Below, piece by piece: positions 1 to 9,424 of a stretch of DNA of 64,000 nt; the first letter of the stretch is position 1, and the number at the start of each line of letters is the position of its first letter. The notes beneath the pieces were generated by a model that was not told the origin of the DNA, made no database searches, and worked only from the letters and a program-made list of their open reading frames with translations. The translations under genes were made by a program, and so were the position numbers. Source of the stretch: Hyphomonas sp. (GTDB lineage Bacteria; Pseudomonadota; Alphaproteobacteria; Caulobacterales; Hyphomonadaceae). Location of the stretch: positions 1,922,001-1,986,000 of the forward strand of contig CP051229.1 of assembly GCA_017792365.1 (NCBI GenBank). The letters are read 5' to 3'.

Positions 1-588
1 GGTCGTACGGCTTTTCTTCGGATCCTCCGGCTGCACCGCAAGACCCGCCTCGACCAGTTCCTCCGCCGTCGCGCCTCTGGACATGAGGTAGTCGAGAAGG
101 TTGCGCCAGCCATCCGGGGCGAAGCCCATGTGATGGGTCTTCCAGCTCTCCGGTCCGAAGCCACGACCCTGCAGGTATTCCCGCGCCGCAGCGCCGCCCT
201 GCCCGGTCAGCTGCGTCTCGAAGTAGGCGGCGGCCATCTCCACCCATTTCTGCAACGCGTTGCGGCGGCGATACCGCGCTTCCTCGCCCGCCGACGCCTG
301 CGGCAGTTCCAGCCCGGCATATCCCGCCAAACGCTCCACCGCCTCGGCGAAACTCAGCCGCTCCGTCTCCTGCAGGAACGTGAAAACGTCGCCTGAATTC
401 TGGGTCGAGAAGCACTTGTAGAAACCACGGTCGTCATGGACGTAGAATGAAGGCGTCTTCTCGTTCGAGAACGGCGACAGGCCGACATAATCCTTGCCGC
501 GCTTCTTCAGCTGCACCTTGCGGCCAATCACGTCCGACAGGCGAACGCGAGATTTGATCTCGTTGATGAACCCTTCCGGGTACCGCAT
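1..588 (-). CDS. dnaG: DNA primase, N-terminal part (cut by window edge)
   Basis: Primase makes the RNA primers for replication. The first 196 codons are visible, starting at ATG 586-588 and running off the left edge. The N-terminal CHC2-type zinc-finger region is recognisable by the stretch GLSPFSNEKTPSFYV followed by GFYKCFSTQNSGD, and then the start of the catalytic-core linker (AAREYLQGRGF). Three of the four usual zinc ligands are replaced: Ser38 and Ser41 stand where Cys and His are expected, and Thr62 stands for the last Cys; only Cys59 remains. From memory, other alphaproteobacterial primases show similar loss, so this is probably a functional lineage feature. The catalytic domain lies outside the window. 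Confidence 0.93.
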   Translation of the reverse strand, partial: MRYPEGFINEIKSRVRLSDVIGRKVQLKKRGKDYVGLSPFSNEKTPSFYVHDDRGFYKCFSTQNSGDVFTFLQETERLSFAEAVERLAGYAGLELPQASAGEEARYRRRNALQKWVEMAAAYFETQLTGQGGAAAREYLQGRGFGPESWKTHHMGFAPDGWRNLLDYLMSRGATAEELVEAGLAVQPEDPKKSRTT

Positions 589-812
589 GTCAGCCCACCT
601 GCCCGCAACGGGAATGATGTCGCTACTGGCGGCCTGACCGCCACGCCAGAAGAACATCCAGCGAACATCTAAATGACCCGTTTACAGAATGTGGACTGAT
701 TCGGCACGCCGGAATCACACATCCGGCGATCCCCCGCACCCCCCGGAAATCATGGGAGTTTCCGGCCCAGCAGATGCGCAACCTGAGCGCCCTCAAACTG
801 CAGTGATCGGAC

Positions 813-1901
813 CTATCGGCCCACCGTCACATTCGACATCAGCATCGCGTCGAGGTCCGGCTTCTGCTCCCAGCCAAGGCGCTCCTTCAGCTTCAGCGCC
901 AGGGTGTTCGCCATCCCCAGCTGGCTGTCGACGCCAGGATGCCAGTCGCAGCCCAACCGCCGCCCGCCATCCGCAAGAGGCAGCTCGATGAACTCCACCA
1001 TCTCGTCGCCGCCCGCAACGCGCTTGGCCACAGCGCCTTGAACAGAGCCGACCAGTTCGGTCCGGGTCTCGCCATTGAGCTGCGGCCCGACCGTGACGAG
1101 CACCAGCGCCTCGGGATAGTCGCGGCGCAGCTTCGCGAGCATGTCGACGTAGGCTTCATCGAAGCCCTCGCCCGGATCGCCGTTCCAGAAGTCCGCCACG
1201 CCAAGGTTGATGACGATCGCATTGGGCACATACTTCGACGAGCGCCAGCCGCGCTGCACGGACGGCAGCGTCACGTCCAGGACTTCCGCCAGTGTATCGC
1301 TCCGCTTGTCGGCGTAATTGCGCGTAAGCCCTGCGCCATCGACCGCGATCGTGTGCAGGTCGGCGCCGAAATACTCCGCCGCCAGCGCGCCAAACGACTG
1401 GCCATGATCCTGCGTCTCCCAGCTGAACGAGCAGCGCTCATCTTCGCCGAGAACGCCAAAGCCGGTCACGTTTGCGTCGCCGATCACCATCATGCGCCGC
1501 TCCGGCGCCCTTGTCGGCTTCACCTTCCCGTCCGCACGGATGTATTCAAAATAGGTCGGCCCCGCGCCGGACGATGTGCGGCGCGTCACGCGGATCGTGT
1601 GCTCGCCATCTGCGCCGTCAAAAAGCTGATAGGTCCGCAGGCCCGGCTGCAGGTCCAGCGTGGCCTCCATGCCGTCGACCTCGATGCGATAGATATTGTG
1701 GCCCCAGTCGTCGATCTGGGCGAAGAATTCCGAACCGGTGAACCTCGCTTCAAAGCCGCTTCCCGACCACTGCACGCCAAAGCTGCCGTCGCCGCGGACA
1801 TCCGCCCGGCCCAGCACGCGCACGTCCTGCGCCATCGCAGGCGCCGCCATCGCCGCCATCAGCACCGCGCCAATGATCGCCTGTTTACCTGATACACCCA
1901 T
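813..1901 (-). CDS. CE2-like SGNH/GDSL esterase fold protein, exported, nucleophile replaced
   Basis: A protein of about 362 residues with a signal peptide ending AAPAMAQ, an N-terminal beta-sandwich region, and a C-terminal SGNH-hydrolase region, the layout of carbohydrate esterase family 2 (acetyl-xylan/acetyl-glucomannan esterases). The family block GDSIT-x-GYG reads GDANVTGFG here, so the catalytic serine position is alanine (codon GCA). The C-terminal DWHP block with the Asp-x-His-Pro residues is intact. The start at 1901 has GGAG 7 nt upstream (GGAGTTGGGTG then ATG); an in-frame ATG at 1949 would spoil the signal peptide. It may be a carbohydrate-binding pseudoenzyme or use a different nucleophile. 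Confidence 0.75.
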   Translation of the reverse strand: MGVSGKQAIIGAVLMAAMAAPAMAQDVRVLGRADVRGDGSFGVQWSGSGFEARFTGSEFFAQIDDWGHNIYRIEVDGMEATLDLQPGLRTYQLFDGADGEHTIRVTRRTSSGAGPTYFEYIRADGKVKPTRAPERRMMVIGDANVTGFGVLGEDERCSFSWETQDHGQSFGALAAEYFGADLHTIAVDGAGLTRNYADKRSDTLAEVLDVTLPSVQRGWRSSKYVPNAIVINLGVADFWNGDPGEGFDEAYVDMLAKLRRDYPEALVLVTVGPQLNGETRTELVGSVQGAVAKRVAGGDEMVEFIELPLADGGRRLGCDWHPGVDSQLGMANTLALKLKERLGWEQKPDLDAMLMSNVTVGR

Positions 1902-2093
1902 CACCCAACTCCGTCGAAGGCCGGAGCATCCATCACGCGGAAAGCGCATCCAGCCGCCACAAGCAAATGCAGCACGTCACGCGCGAACGCGAAGACGCCG
2001 CTGCACGCTTAATGTGAACGAGGATGCAATTCGTAGGCCGGGATCGGCGCGAACGCTGCGCCGCCGCGGTTAACACCCCGCGGCGGCGCGCGA

Positions 2094-3352
2094 TCAGTAG
2101 GTGGCTTCGATGGCGTTAACCAGCGCTTGCCTGCGTTGGCCGTAGAGGTTGTCGGTCGCTCCGGGCCATGCGCTCAGCGTCACGATCACCAGGTCCTTCT
2201 CCGGGTTCATCCAGATCCCCTGCCCGAAGATGCCCGATGCGCGGTAGGCCGGCCCATTGGTCAGCCACCACTGGAAACCATATCCCCGGTCCCGCCCATG
2301 CCCTCGTCAGCGGCCGGCGTCGATGTCGTCGCCTGCTCGATCCAGTCGGCAGGAACGATCGACTCCCCGTCGATTTCAGCGCCGTGCATGAAGAAATGGC
2401 CGAAGCGCGCATAGTCCTTCAACGATACCGAAATGCAGCAGCCGGCAATCTCGCCAGCGCCAAGGTCCAGCATCCAGACAGCGTCCTGGTTCATGCCGTA
2501 GGGCTGCCACACCTTCTCGGTCAGGTAGTCCGCCATCGACTTGCCCGTCGCGGCCCGCACCAGCGAACCGACCAGGTTGGTCTCGCCCGTCTTGTAGACC
2601 CACTTCGTGCCCGGCTCCGCCTCGCGGGGCAGCCGCGCCATGTAGGCCACAACCGGGTCCGACCTGTTGATCGAAGGCTCAGCCGAAAATCTGGCGACGT
2701 CCGAGTTCGGATCCTCGTAGTCCTCGTTCCACGCCACGCCGGACGTCATGTTCAGGACCTGGCGGATCGAGACGCCCTCGTACGCAGAGCCCTCAAGCCC
2801 CGGAACGTAATCGACAATCGGATCATCGACCGACCCGATCAGCCCGTCCTTGATGGCCGCGCCAACCAGCGTCGAGGAAAACGACTTGGCGACCGAGAAG
2901 CTCGTCCAGCGCCCGTCCGCGCTCAGCCCTTCGCCGTACTCTTCGAGAACGATCTCGCCATCCTTCACGACCATCAGGCCGGCCGTGTTGTTCTTCGCCA
3001 TGAAGTCGTCGACTGTCCACACCTCGCTCCCGCCATCAGCGGTCGGAGCCTCGAACGAAACCTCCAGCGTCTGATCCGACACCGGCAAGGGATTGCTCAC
3101 CGGCCCGGCGACAACGGTGTTGGTCGGAAACTGCGCTTCCATCGCGGGAAAGCCCGCAATCTTCTCTTCGTGCGACCAGAACAGCACCGAATTGGAGGCA
3201 ACCGTAGACGCTTCCTCATCGGTCAGCCCGAGCGCGTTGTTTGAATCGGCGGACGCATCCGTCTCGACAACCGCGGCGTCCTCGCCTCCGGTGCAAGCTG
3301 TCGCCAAAGCCAGCGCCATCGCGCCGCCAACCCATCTCCCGACACCCGTCAT
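2094..3352 (-). CDS. Serine hydrolase lipoprotein, beta-lactamase/class C-like (frameshifted)
   Basis: A penicillin-binding-protein-like serine hydrolase of about 419 residues. It has a lipoprotein signal (LATAC), the S-x-x-K motif as SVAKS, and the YKTGETN block that matches the second motif of the 6-aminohexanoate-dimer hydrolase/EstB type. The reading frame breaks at the CCCC run at 2284-2287 (GGGG on the coding strand). Adding one G lets the protein continue with GYGFQWWLTNGPAYRASG and the usual IWMNPEKDLVIV C-terminus, stopping at 2094-2096. Without repair the protein stops after VSSGG and lacks its last ~70 residues. The substrate cannot be told from sequence. Confidence 0.8.
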
Positions 3353-3451
3353 AGCGAACCGCCCTTCTGATTATTGTTGTTCAAGACCCAAGGCCGCCGG
3401 GACGCTAGCCAGCCTCGCCGCACCGTACAAGCGCCCGGCGATCAGATTTGC

Positions 3452-4815
3452 TCAGCCATACCGCGCCTTCAGCACGCCCCACACCGCGCGCAAGCCGTTC
3501 GCGGCGGCGCCAGCCGGTCGCCCGTACCGCGAAGGCCGCCACGACCACACGTCAAAGTGCGCCCACGATTTGCAGTCGACAAACTTCTTGAGAAACAGCG
3601 CTGCCGTGATCGATCCGCCCATCGGCCCATCCGAGATATTGCGCGTATCGGCAATGGAAGACGAAAGTCCGGACGCATACCCGCCATAGAGCGGCATCCG
3701 CCAGACCGGATCGCTGGCGGTCTCGCCCGCGTCCAGCACAGCATCGGCAAACCCGTCGTCATTCGAGTAGATCGGCGCAAGGTCCGAACCCAGCGCCACG
3801 CGCGCAGCTCCAGTCAACGTCGCAAAATCGATCAGAAGCTCCGGCTTCAACTCGCTCGCCCGCGTCAGCGCATCGGCGAGGATCAGCCGCCCCTCGGCAT
3901 CCGTATTGCCGATCTCTACCGTCAGCCCCTTGCGCGACTTCAGCACATCCCCCGGCCGGAACGCCTTCGAGCCGATCGCATTCTCCACCGCCGGAATGCA
4001 GACGACCAGCCGCACCTTCAGCTTCGCCCCCATCACCAGCCGCGCCAGCGCCAGCACATGCGCCGCCCCGCCCATGTCCTTCTTCATGATGGTCATGGAA
4101 TCGCCGGTTTTGATATTGAGACCGCCCGTGTCGAACGCGACCCCTTGCCCACCAGCGCCAGCATCGGCGCGCCCTCATCGCCCCAGATCATCTCGATGTA
4201 GCGCGGCGCCTGATCGGCCGCCATGCCGACCGCGTGCACCATCGGATACCCGGCCTCGAGGTCGGTGCCGCTGGTCACCTCAACCTTCGCCCCGAACTCC
4301 TTGGCCAGCGTCCGCGCCGCCGCCTCGATCCCCTCGGGCCCAAGGTCGCAAGTCGGCGTATTCACGAGGTCGCGCAGGAAATCGATCGCCACCGCCTGAC
4401 GCCCGACATCCTCTTGGTCCACGCCCTCCGGCCAGACCAGCCGCGGCGCCTCCTTCTCCTCCTTGCGATACTTCAGGAACCGGTAGGCGCCGTCCGCCCA
4501 CGCCAGGGCGGCCACACTCGCGTCAAACCCCTCCGGCGTCTCATCGAGCCGATAACTGCCGACAGGCAGCTTCTTTGGCAGGTGCGCCACACAGAATGGA
4601 TCCGCAGAAGACCCCGCACCGGCCACCACCCTTGCAATCGCACCATCGGCGTCCGGCGCCAGCACCACTTCGCCAGCTTTCGCACCAAACCCGGACGACT
4701 TCACCAGCCGCGCAAGCGGACCCTCATTGGCCGACAACCAGTCTTCCAGCCCTTTCGTCGTCACCAGCGAAACCGGGATCGCTGCATCGTCGTCGGAAAG
4801 GAAAACCGAAGTCAT
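3452..4815 (-). CDS. Leucyl aminopeptidase family protein, M17 (frameshifted)
   Basis: A cytosolic metallo-aminopeptidase that removes N-terminal residues from peptides. The M17 signature NTDAEGRL and the metal-binding stretch KG-x-x-FDTGGLNIK plus KKDMGGAA are present, and the length (~454 residues after repair) suits the family. The frame breaks at the CCCC run at 4141-4144, inside the metal-binding loop: one extra G on the coding strand restores VGKGVAFDTGGL. Start ATG at 4815 has GAGG 6 nt upstream. The gene is divergent from the TPR lipoprotein at 4920, with 104 bp between them. Both halves are highly conserved in composition, which favours a sequence error over decay. Confidence 0.88.
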
Positions 4816-4919
4816 TTCAAGCCTCGCTCACTGCTGCACACCGCCGCTTATCGCTAACACCTCGTTAAACGACACGCGGCACGATCCCCAATACCACATT
4901 CTGCAAACGGGATACGTGC

Positions 4920-5723
4920 ATGCTCTCGCGCAAGGCCAGCCTGGCCCTTTCCGCTGCCCTCGCCGCCGCCGCCTGCACCTCGGCCCCCAGCCAGCAGGAG
5001 GTGGCGCTGGTCGATGACATCATCGCCGAGAACCAGATCATCCCCGCCTCGCGCGCCGAACGCGACGCCGCCGACAAGACCGATCTGGTCACACGCGCCG
5101 CATTCTGGGGCCGCGAATACAACAACAATCCCGGCGACAAGGAAGCGGCGATCAAGCTCACCCAGGTCCTGCGCCAGATGGGCAACGCCACCCGCGCGTC
5201 CGAAGTCGCAACCCAAGCGCTGAACCTCCACCCCGACGACCCGGAACTCGTGCTGTCATTCGCGCAGGCCAGCCTCGACCGCGGCCGCCCTCAGGAGGCC
5301 GTCGCCCCGCTCGCGCGCATCGAATCCGAAACGACCTCCAACTGGCGCGCCAATTCCATCATCGGCGTCACGCTGGACCAACTCGGACGCCACAAGGATG
5401 CGCAAGAGTATTACCTGCGCGCCGTCGCGCTCTCACCCGACAACCCGAACATCCTCACTAATCTCGGCCTGTCCTATGCGCTGGCCGGCGACGCCGCCAA
5501 AGCCGAGGAAACCCTAAGGGCAGCCGCAGAGCTTCCCGGCGCCGATCTGCGCGTACGCCAGAACCTCGCCCTGGTGCTGGGCGTGCAGGGTAAGTTCGAG
5601 GAAGCCGAAGACGTTGTGGCCGACAGCATGCCCGCCTCCGCGGTCGCTGCGAACGAAGCCTACTTCAAGACGCTGCTGACGCCCTCGCGCACTTGGGACG
5701 CGCTCCGCGCCACAGACAACTAG
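4920..5723 (+). CDS. tadD: TPR-repeat lipoprotein, TadD-like
   Basis: A lipoprotein of 267 residues (lipobox LAAAAC) made mostly of tetratricopeptide repeats, visible as helices such as PDDPELVLSFAQASLDRGRPQEAV and PDNPNILTNLGLSYALAGDA (each repeat ~34 residues). TadD proteins are TPR outer-membrane lipoproteins that help assemble the secretin of Tad pili. The nearby Tad cluster (8.4-17.7 kb) has no other TadD, which supports this assignment, although the gene stands apart on the opposite strand and is not in the operon. A general TPR lipoprotein is the alternative. Confidence 0.72.
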   Translation: MLSRKASLALSAALAAAACTSAPSQQEVALVDDIIAENQIIPASRAERDAADKTDLVTRAAFWGREYNNNPGDKEAAIKLTQVLRQMGNATRASEVATQALNLHPDDPELVLSFAQASLDRGRPQEAVAPLARIESETTSNWRANSIIGVTLDQLGRHKDAQEYYLRAVALSPDNPNILTNLGLSYALAGDAAKAEETLRAAAELPGADLRVRQNLALVLGVQGKFEEAEDVVADSMPASAVAANEAYFKTLLTPSRTWDALRATDN

Positions 5724-5769
5724 GACTTCAACTAGCACGTCGATTGGCGCCGGAACGCGCGGTCGACCG

Positions 5770-5931
5770 CTAGTCGAAATCGTACGGCACGACGGGCCCA
5801 TCGCCCTTGTCGCGCCGCGAGCGCTTCGGCGGATCCTCGTCATTGCCGGCCGCCGCCTCCACCAGGATGGCGATGATGATGAACGGCACAGTGCCGACGC
5901 CGATGATCAACAGGATGAGCCACAACGACAT
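5770..5931 (-). CDS. Small single-span membrane protein, 53 residues
   Basis: A short gene with ATG at 5929-5931 and TAG at 5770-5772. The product starts MSLWLILLIIGVGTVPFIII, one hydrophobic span of about 23 residues, followed by a charged tail (DEDPPKRSRRDKGDG) and the end VVPYDFD. An AGGA sequence lies about 8 nt upstream of the ATG. It sits between the TadD-like gene and the TonB receptor gene, and transcription would run the same way as the receptor gene. I do not recognise a family. The clear start signal, amphipathic layout and lack of a competing frame make it a likely real gene. Confidence 0.55.
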   Translation of the reverse strand: MSLWLILLIIGVGTVPFIIIAILVEAAAGNDEDPPKRSRRDKGDGPVVPYDFD

Positions 5932-5992
5932 GGCCACATCCTAGCAGACAAACCGCCAAGGTCGACCTCTGCCGACAGCGGCCGGCCGCGTC

Positions 5993-8251
5993 CTAGCGCT
6001 CGTATCGAAGCGTAACGCCATACATCGCCGGCTGCGATCGGAACGTGTTGTACCCGATGAACCCGTAGCCAGACACGGCATAGTCTTCGTCCAGCAAGTT
6101 GCGCCCCCAAACAGACAGCTCCAGCCCCTGACGATCAAGGTACCAGCTCGCAGACGCGTCCAGCAGCGTATACTCGTCCTGCCGGCGGTCTGCCCGCCCC
6201 TCCGCGTCAAGATAGAACGGGCTCTGATACTTCGCGTTCGATTGCAGGGCGAAGCGCTGGTCAGCGCCCAACGCCCACTCGTACCGTGCGCCAAGCGTCA
6301 GCGAGACCTCGGACGCAAACGGCAACGGATTGCCGTCAAACAGCGCCGCATTGCCCGTGCCAGCCGCATCGCTTTCCTGCATGATCTCGGTGTCGAGCAG
6401 CGTGAACCCGGAAACTAGATCCAGCCCCCTCACCGGCCGCCAGCTGAACTCGCCCTCCAGGCCAATCGACTCGGCCGCATCAAGGTTCGACAGCGAGTTG
6501 GAGATGATCGACCCGCCGCCCGGCAACGGGAACTGCACGAAGATGCGCGCCTGCGGCGCCTCATATTCTTGGTAGAAGGCGGCGACCGACCACGAGGCAG
6601 TCGCCGACGGCGTCGCCTTGAAGCCGGCTTCCCAGTTTGTCACCGTCTCTGCTGTGAACAGTCCCTCGTCCTGGAAGTGCGTCGCATCGTTCTGCACTTC
6701 CCCGTTGAAGCCGCCGCTCTTGTATCCGTTCGATACAGAAACATACGCGACGCCATCATCGGCGATCCGGTAGCGCAGCGCGGCATTGCCCGTCAGCCGG
6801 TATTCGCGGATCTCGTTCGATCCGGTCGCCGCGCCAAGACCATTGCGATTGTTCAGCGCAACGACGCCGTCAGTATAAAAATGCCGGCCCGACCCCGAGC
6901 CATCGATGTCCTCGAACGTGTAGCGCGCGCCGAGCGTCAGCGTCAGTCGGTCGCTCAGGTCGAAGTCGTTGTAGCTGAAGAGCGCCGCCGTCGTCCGCGT
7001 CTGCTCAATGTCGGTCAGCAAAGTCGATGCAGGAGCAGTCGAAGCCGGCGCCGGTCCGACACGGCCCGCAGCGCCAACATAGTTGCAGCTCCCGACCAGC
7101 GTCACCGGGTTCAGCACGCCGCACCAGATCGTGTAGAGCTGCTCGAAATCCTCCTGCGCCGCGTGCAGTCCGATGAGCGTGCTGCCGCCCGCCCACTCGC
7201 GCGCCAGACTGAAATCCTGCGCGATCTGCAGGAAGTCCCGGTCATAGGACAGGTTTGCGTTGAACGCCGGATTGCTGAACAGCGCCTGCGACCCGTCGAA
7301 ATCGAAACCGTACTGCTGGTTATAGCCCTCAACCGACGTCAGCGAATCCAGCGTCCACGCGCCGAGGCCCGTCTGCCCCTCAACCGATGCGCCATAGAAT
7401 TCGTTGTCGGTGTCCTGCACCCCGTCAGGCCCGACCGAAATCTCATGATCGCCAACCGACAGGCTGGAATTGCGCGGCGCAGGATTGACCCCGTTGTCCT
7501 CCTCATAGTGTGCGCGCAGAAGCACAGAACTCTCCACGCCCACATCCCACAGCGCCGACGCGCGCAGGCCGAACTCGTCCCGCCGCCCGCCCGCTTCATC
7601 GGGCCCGAGCGGGAACGCAGGATCGGTCAGCACATTGTCCAGCGTGGCGCCCTGGCTGAGATACCGCCCGGCCAGACGCACGTGCAGAGTCTCACTCAGC
7701 GATCCGCCAACCGCGCTCGCCAGATCATACCGCTCGAACGTCCCGACAGAGGCCTGAAGGTAGGACGTCTGGTCGGCATCCGGCCGGACAGTCCGGAAGT
7801 TGATCGCCCCGCCCGACGCATTCCGCCCGAACAGCGTCCCCTGCGGCCCGCGCATCACCTCGACGCGCTCAAGATCGTAGCCCAGCAATCCCGTCTGCAC
7901 GTTCGTCGCGAGATAGACGCCGTCGAGATAGACAGCCGCCGCAGTCGGCGTCAGCGCCTGGTGATCGACGGCGCCAATCCCGCGGATCTGGTAGGCGACC
8001 TGCACGCCGTTCGCCACAGCCGCCTGAAGGCCGGGAACGAGGCCGACGATCTCCTCGGCGCTGGTCAGAGAATTGATGTGCCGCGTGGCGGTCTGGTCGA
8101 TGACGTGGACGGAAGCCGGAAGCTCGCTGATGTCCTCGCTCTGCTGCGTCGCCGTCACCACGACCCGGATATCCGGGACCGCCTGCGCCAAGGCTGCAGG
8201 AACCGAAGCCACACCGACACCCGCCAGCGCAGCACAACCAAACTTGAACAT
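5993..8251 (-). CDS. TonB-dependent outer-membrane receptor
   Basis: A 752-residue outer-membrane receptor with signal peptide (MFKFGCAALAG...PAALAQ), a TonB-box-like VVVTA near the N-terminus, a plug domain (SAEEIVGLVPGLQ, VEVMRGPQGTLFGRNASGG) and a 22-strand-type barrel ending in the family pattern ...YGVTLRYER. The RGPQGTLFGRN(A/T) block is typical of the large TonB receptor group of Sphingomonadales and Caulobacterales. The start at 8251 is chosen because it begins the signal peptide; an in-frame ATG at 8299 would precede it by 16 polar residues. The ligand is unknown. No transport partner or regulator is adjacent. Confidence 0.92.
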   Translation of the reverse strand: MFKFGCAALAGVGVASVPAALAQAVPDIRVVVTATQQSEDISELPASVHVIDQTATRHINSLTSAEEIVGLVPGLQAAVANGVQVAYQIRGIGAVDHQALTPTAAAVYLDGVYLATNVQTGLLGYDLERVEVMRGPQGTLFGRNASGGAINFRTVRPDADQTSYLQASVGTFERYDLASAVGGSLSETLHVRLAGRYLSQGATLDNVLTDPAFPLGPDEAGGRRDEFGLRASALWDVGVESSVLLRAHYEEDNGVNPAPRNSSLSVGDHEISVGPDGVQDTDNEFYGASVEGQTGLGAWTLDSLTSVEGYNQQYGFDFDGSQALFSNPAFNANLSYDRDFLQIAQDFSLAREWAGGSTLIGLHAAQEDFEQLYTIWCGVLNPVTLVGSCNYVGAAGRVGPAPASTAPASTLLTDIEQTRTTAALFSYNDFDLSDRLTLTLGARYTFEDIDGSGSGRHFYTDGVVALNNRNGLGAATGSNEIREYRLTGNAALRYRIADDGVAYVSVSNGYKSGGFNGEVQNDATHFQDEGLFTAETVTNWEAGFKATPSATASWSVAAFYQEYEAPQARIFVQFPLPGGGSIISNSLSNLDAAESIGLEGEFSWRPVRGLDLVSGFTLLDTEIMQESDAAGTGNAALFDGNPLPFASEVSLTLGARYEWALGADQRFALQSNAKYQSPFYLDAEGRADRRQDEYTLLDASASWYLDRQGLELSVWGRNLLDEDYAVSGYGFIGYNTFRSQPAMYGVTLRYER

Positions 8252-8429
8252 GAGCACTCTACTTTCCCGACCAATCGCGTCCGGACCTCTCAGACGCAAC
8301 GTTCGGCGCCCCGGACCCGGGATTGCGGGAGTGCTAGTTCAGCTCGTTTTCAGGCGCCAACCCTTCGGCGCAAAAAACGCGCATTACATTTGATAGTGTT
8401 GGCAATTCGCAACGCTGCGGCGTGCGGTC

Positions 8430-9413
8430 CTAGCCGCCGCCCGGCATCCCGCCAGTCGATTGCATCTTGATGAAGGCCGGACCGAGGATGACCAGGAACA
8501 GCACCGGCAGGAAGAACACGATCATCGGCACCGTCAGTTTGGCCGGAAGCGCCGCAGCTTTCTTCTCCGCTTCGGTAATCCGCATCTCGCGGTTTTCCTT
8601 GGCCATCACGCGCAGGGCGTTCGACAGCGGCGTCCCGTACTTCTCCGCCTGCACCAGCGCCATCGCCACGCCCTTCACACCCGGATGCTGCGTGCGCTCC
8701 GCCAGGTTGTAGTACGCCACCCGGCGCTCCTGCAGGTAGGAAAGCTCGGCGGTGGTCAGCGCCAGCTCCTCCGCCAGCTCAGCCGAAGCCGTGCCGATCT
8801 CGGCCGAAACCTTGGCGAAGGCCTGCTCGATCGACATGCCCGCTTCCACGCAGATCAGGATCATGTCGAGACTGTCTGGAAACGCGCGGATGATCGACGT
8901 CATCCGCTTCTGGATGACATTGGCGAGATAGATGTTCGGACCATAGAAGCCAGCCGCCAGCGCCGCACCGACAGCGACCATCTTCATCTGCACCGTCAGC
9001 TCATGGTCGTTGACGAACCACAGATAGCTGAATGCCGCGAGCCCAAAGACAATCGGAAGCGTAAATCGGAAGAAGTAGAACATTGACAGCGGCTTCGGTC
9101 CGCGCATGCCGGCCTGAACCAGCTTCTTGGCGACCGTGGGGTCCTCAAGCGCCTTCTGCAGATCAAGCTTGTCGACAAACTTCTTGGCGAACGACGTGTC
9201 CGACCGGCGGATCGACTTGCGCTGCCCATCCAGCGCTTCGCGGTTCTTGCGGCGCAATTCCTCGCGACGGTTGGCGACAGACTTCAGGCGGCTCTCGAGC
9301 TTGTCGCCACCGAACGCAGGACCAGCAAGCGTCATGACGGTCGCAAACGTCGCCACCGCTGCAAGCCCGGCCGCCAGGTTGGCGGGGCTGGTCAGGAATG
9401 CAACCCAGTCCAT
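8430..9413 (-). CDS. tadC: Tad pilus inner-membrane platform protein TadC
   Basis: A 327-residue type II secretion F-domain protein with an N-terminal membrane span (NLAAGLAAVATFATVMTLA), further spans in the middle and a C-terminal span (MIVFFLPVLFLVILGPAFI). The cytoplasmic GspF-like part holds FPDSLDMILICVEAGMS and EKYGTPLSNALRVMA, typical of TadC. With TadB it forms the inner-membrane platform on which the CpaF ATPase acts. It is the last gene of the Tad operon here, starting 11 bp after tadB, with GGGAGG 6 nt before its ATG. A 178-bp gap separates it from the receptor gene. Confidence 0.95.
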   Translation of the reverse strand: MDWVAFLTSPANLAAGLAAVATFATVMTLAGPAFGGDKLESRLKSVANRREELRRKNREALDGQRKSIRRSDTSFAKKFVDKLDLQKALEDPTVAKKLVQAGMRGPKPLSMFYFFRFTLPIVFGLAAFSYLWFVNDHELTVQMKMVAVGAALAAGFYGPNIYLANVIQKRMTSIIRAFPDSLDMILICVEAGMSIEQAFAKVSAEIGTASAELAEELALTTAELSYLQERRVAYYNLAERTQHPGVKGVAMALVQAEKYGTPLSNALRVMAKENREMRITEAEKKAAALPAKLTVPMIVFFLPVLFLVILGPAFIKMQSTGGMPGGG

Positions 9414-9424
9414 TTCGCGCCTCC

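Noticed and set aside
939-1892. Long plus-strand open frame opposite the CE2-like gene (and similar frames opposite ptsP, putA, nrdA and the M16 gene)
   Set aside because: Their translations are Arg/His/Pro-rich antisense shadows of well supported genes, as expected in GC-rich DNA.
2094-4815. Programmed ribosomal frameshifting as the explanation for the broken serine hydrolase and M17 genes
   Set aside because: There is no slippery heptamer with a following structure, and the same kind of break recurs in unrelated genes such as prmC, which points to sequence error.
8355-8385. GCGCC/GGCGC hairpin next to an A6 run between the TonB receptor and tadC as a terminator
   Set aside because: The A-run lies on the wrong side for the minus-strand genes; no plus-strand gene ends there.
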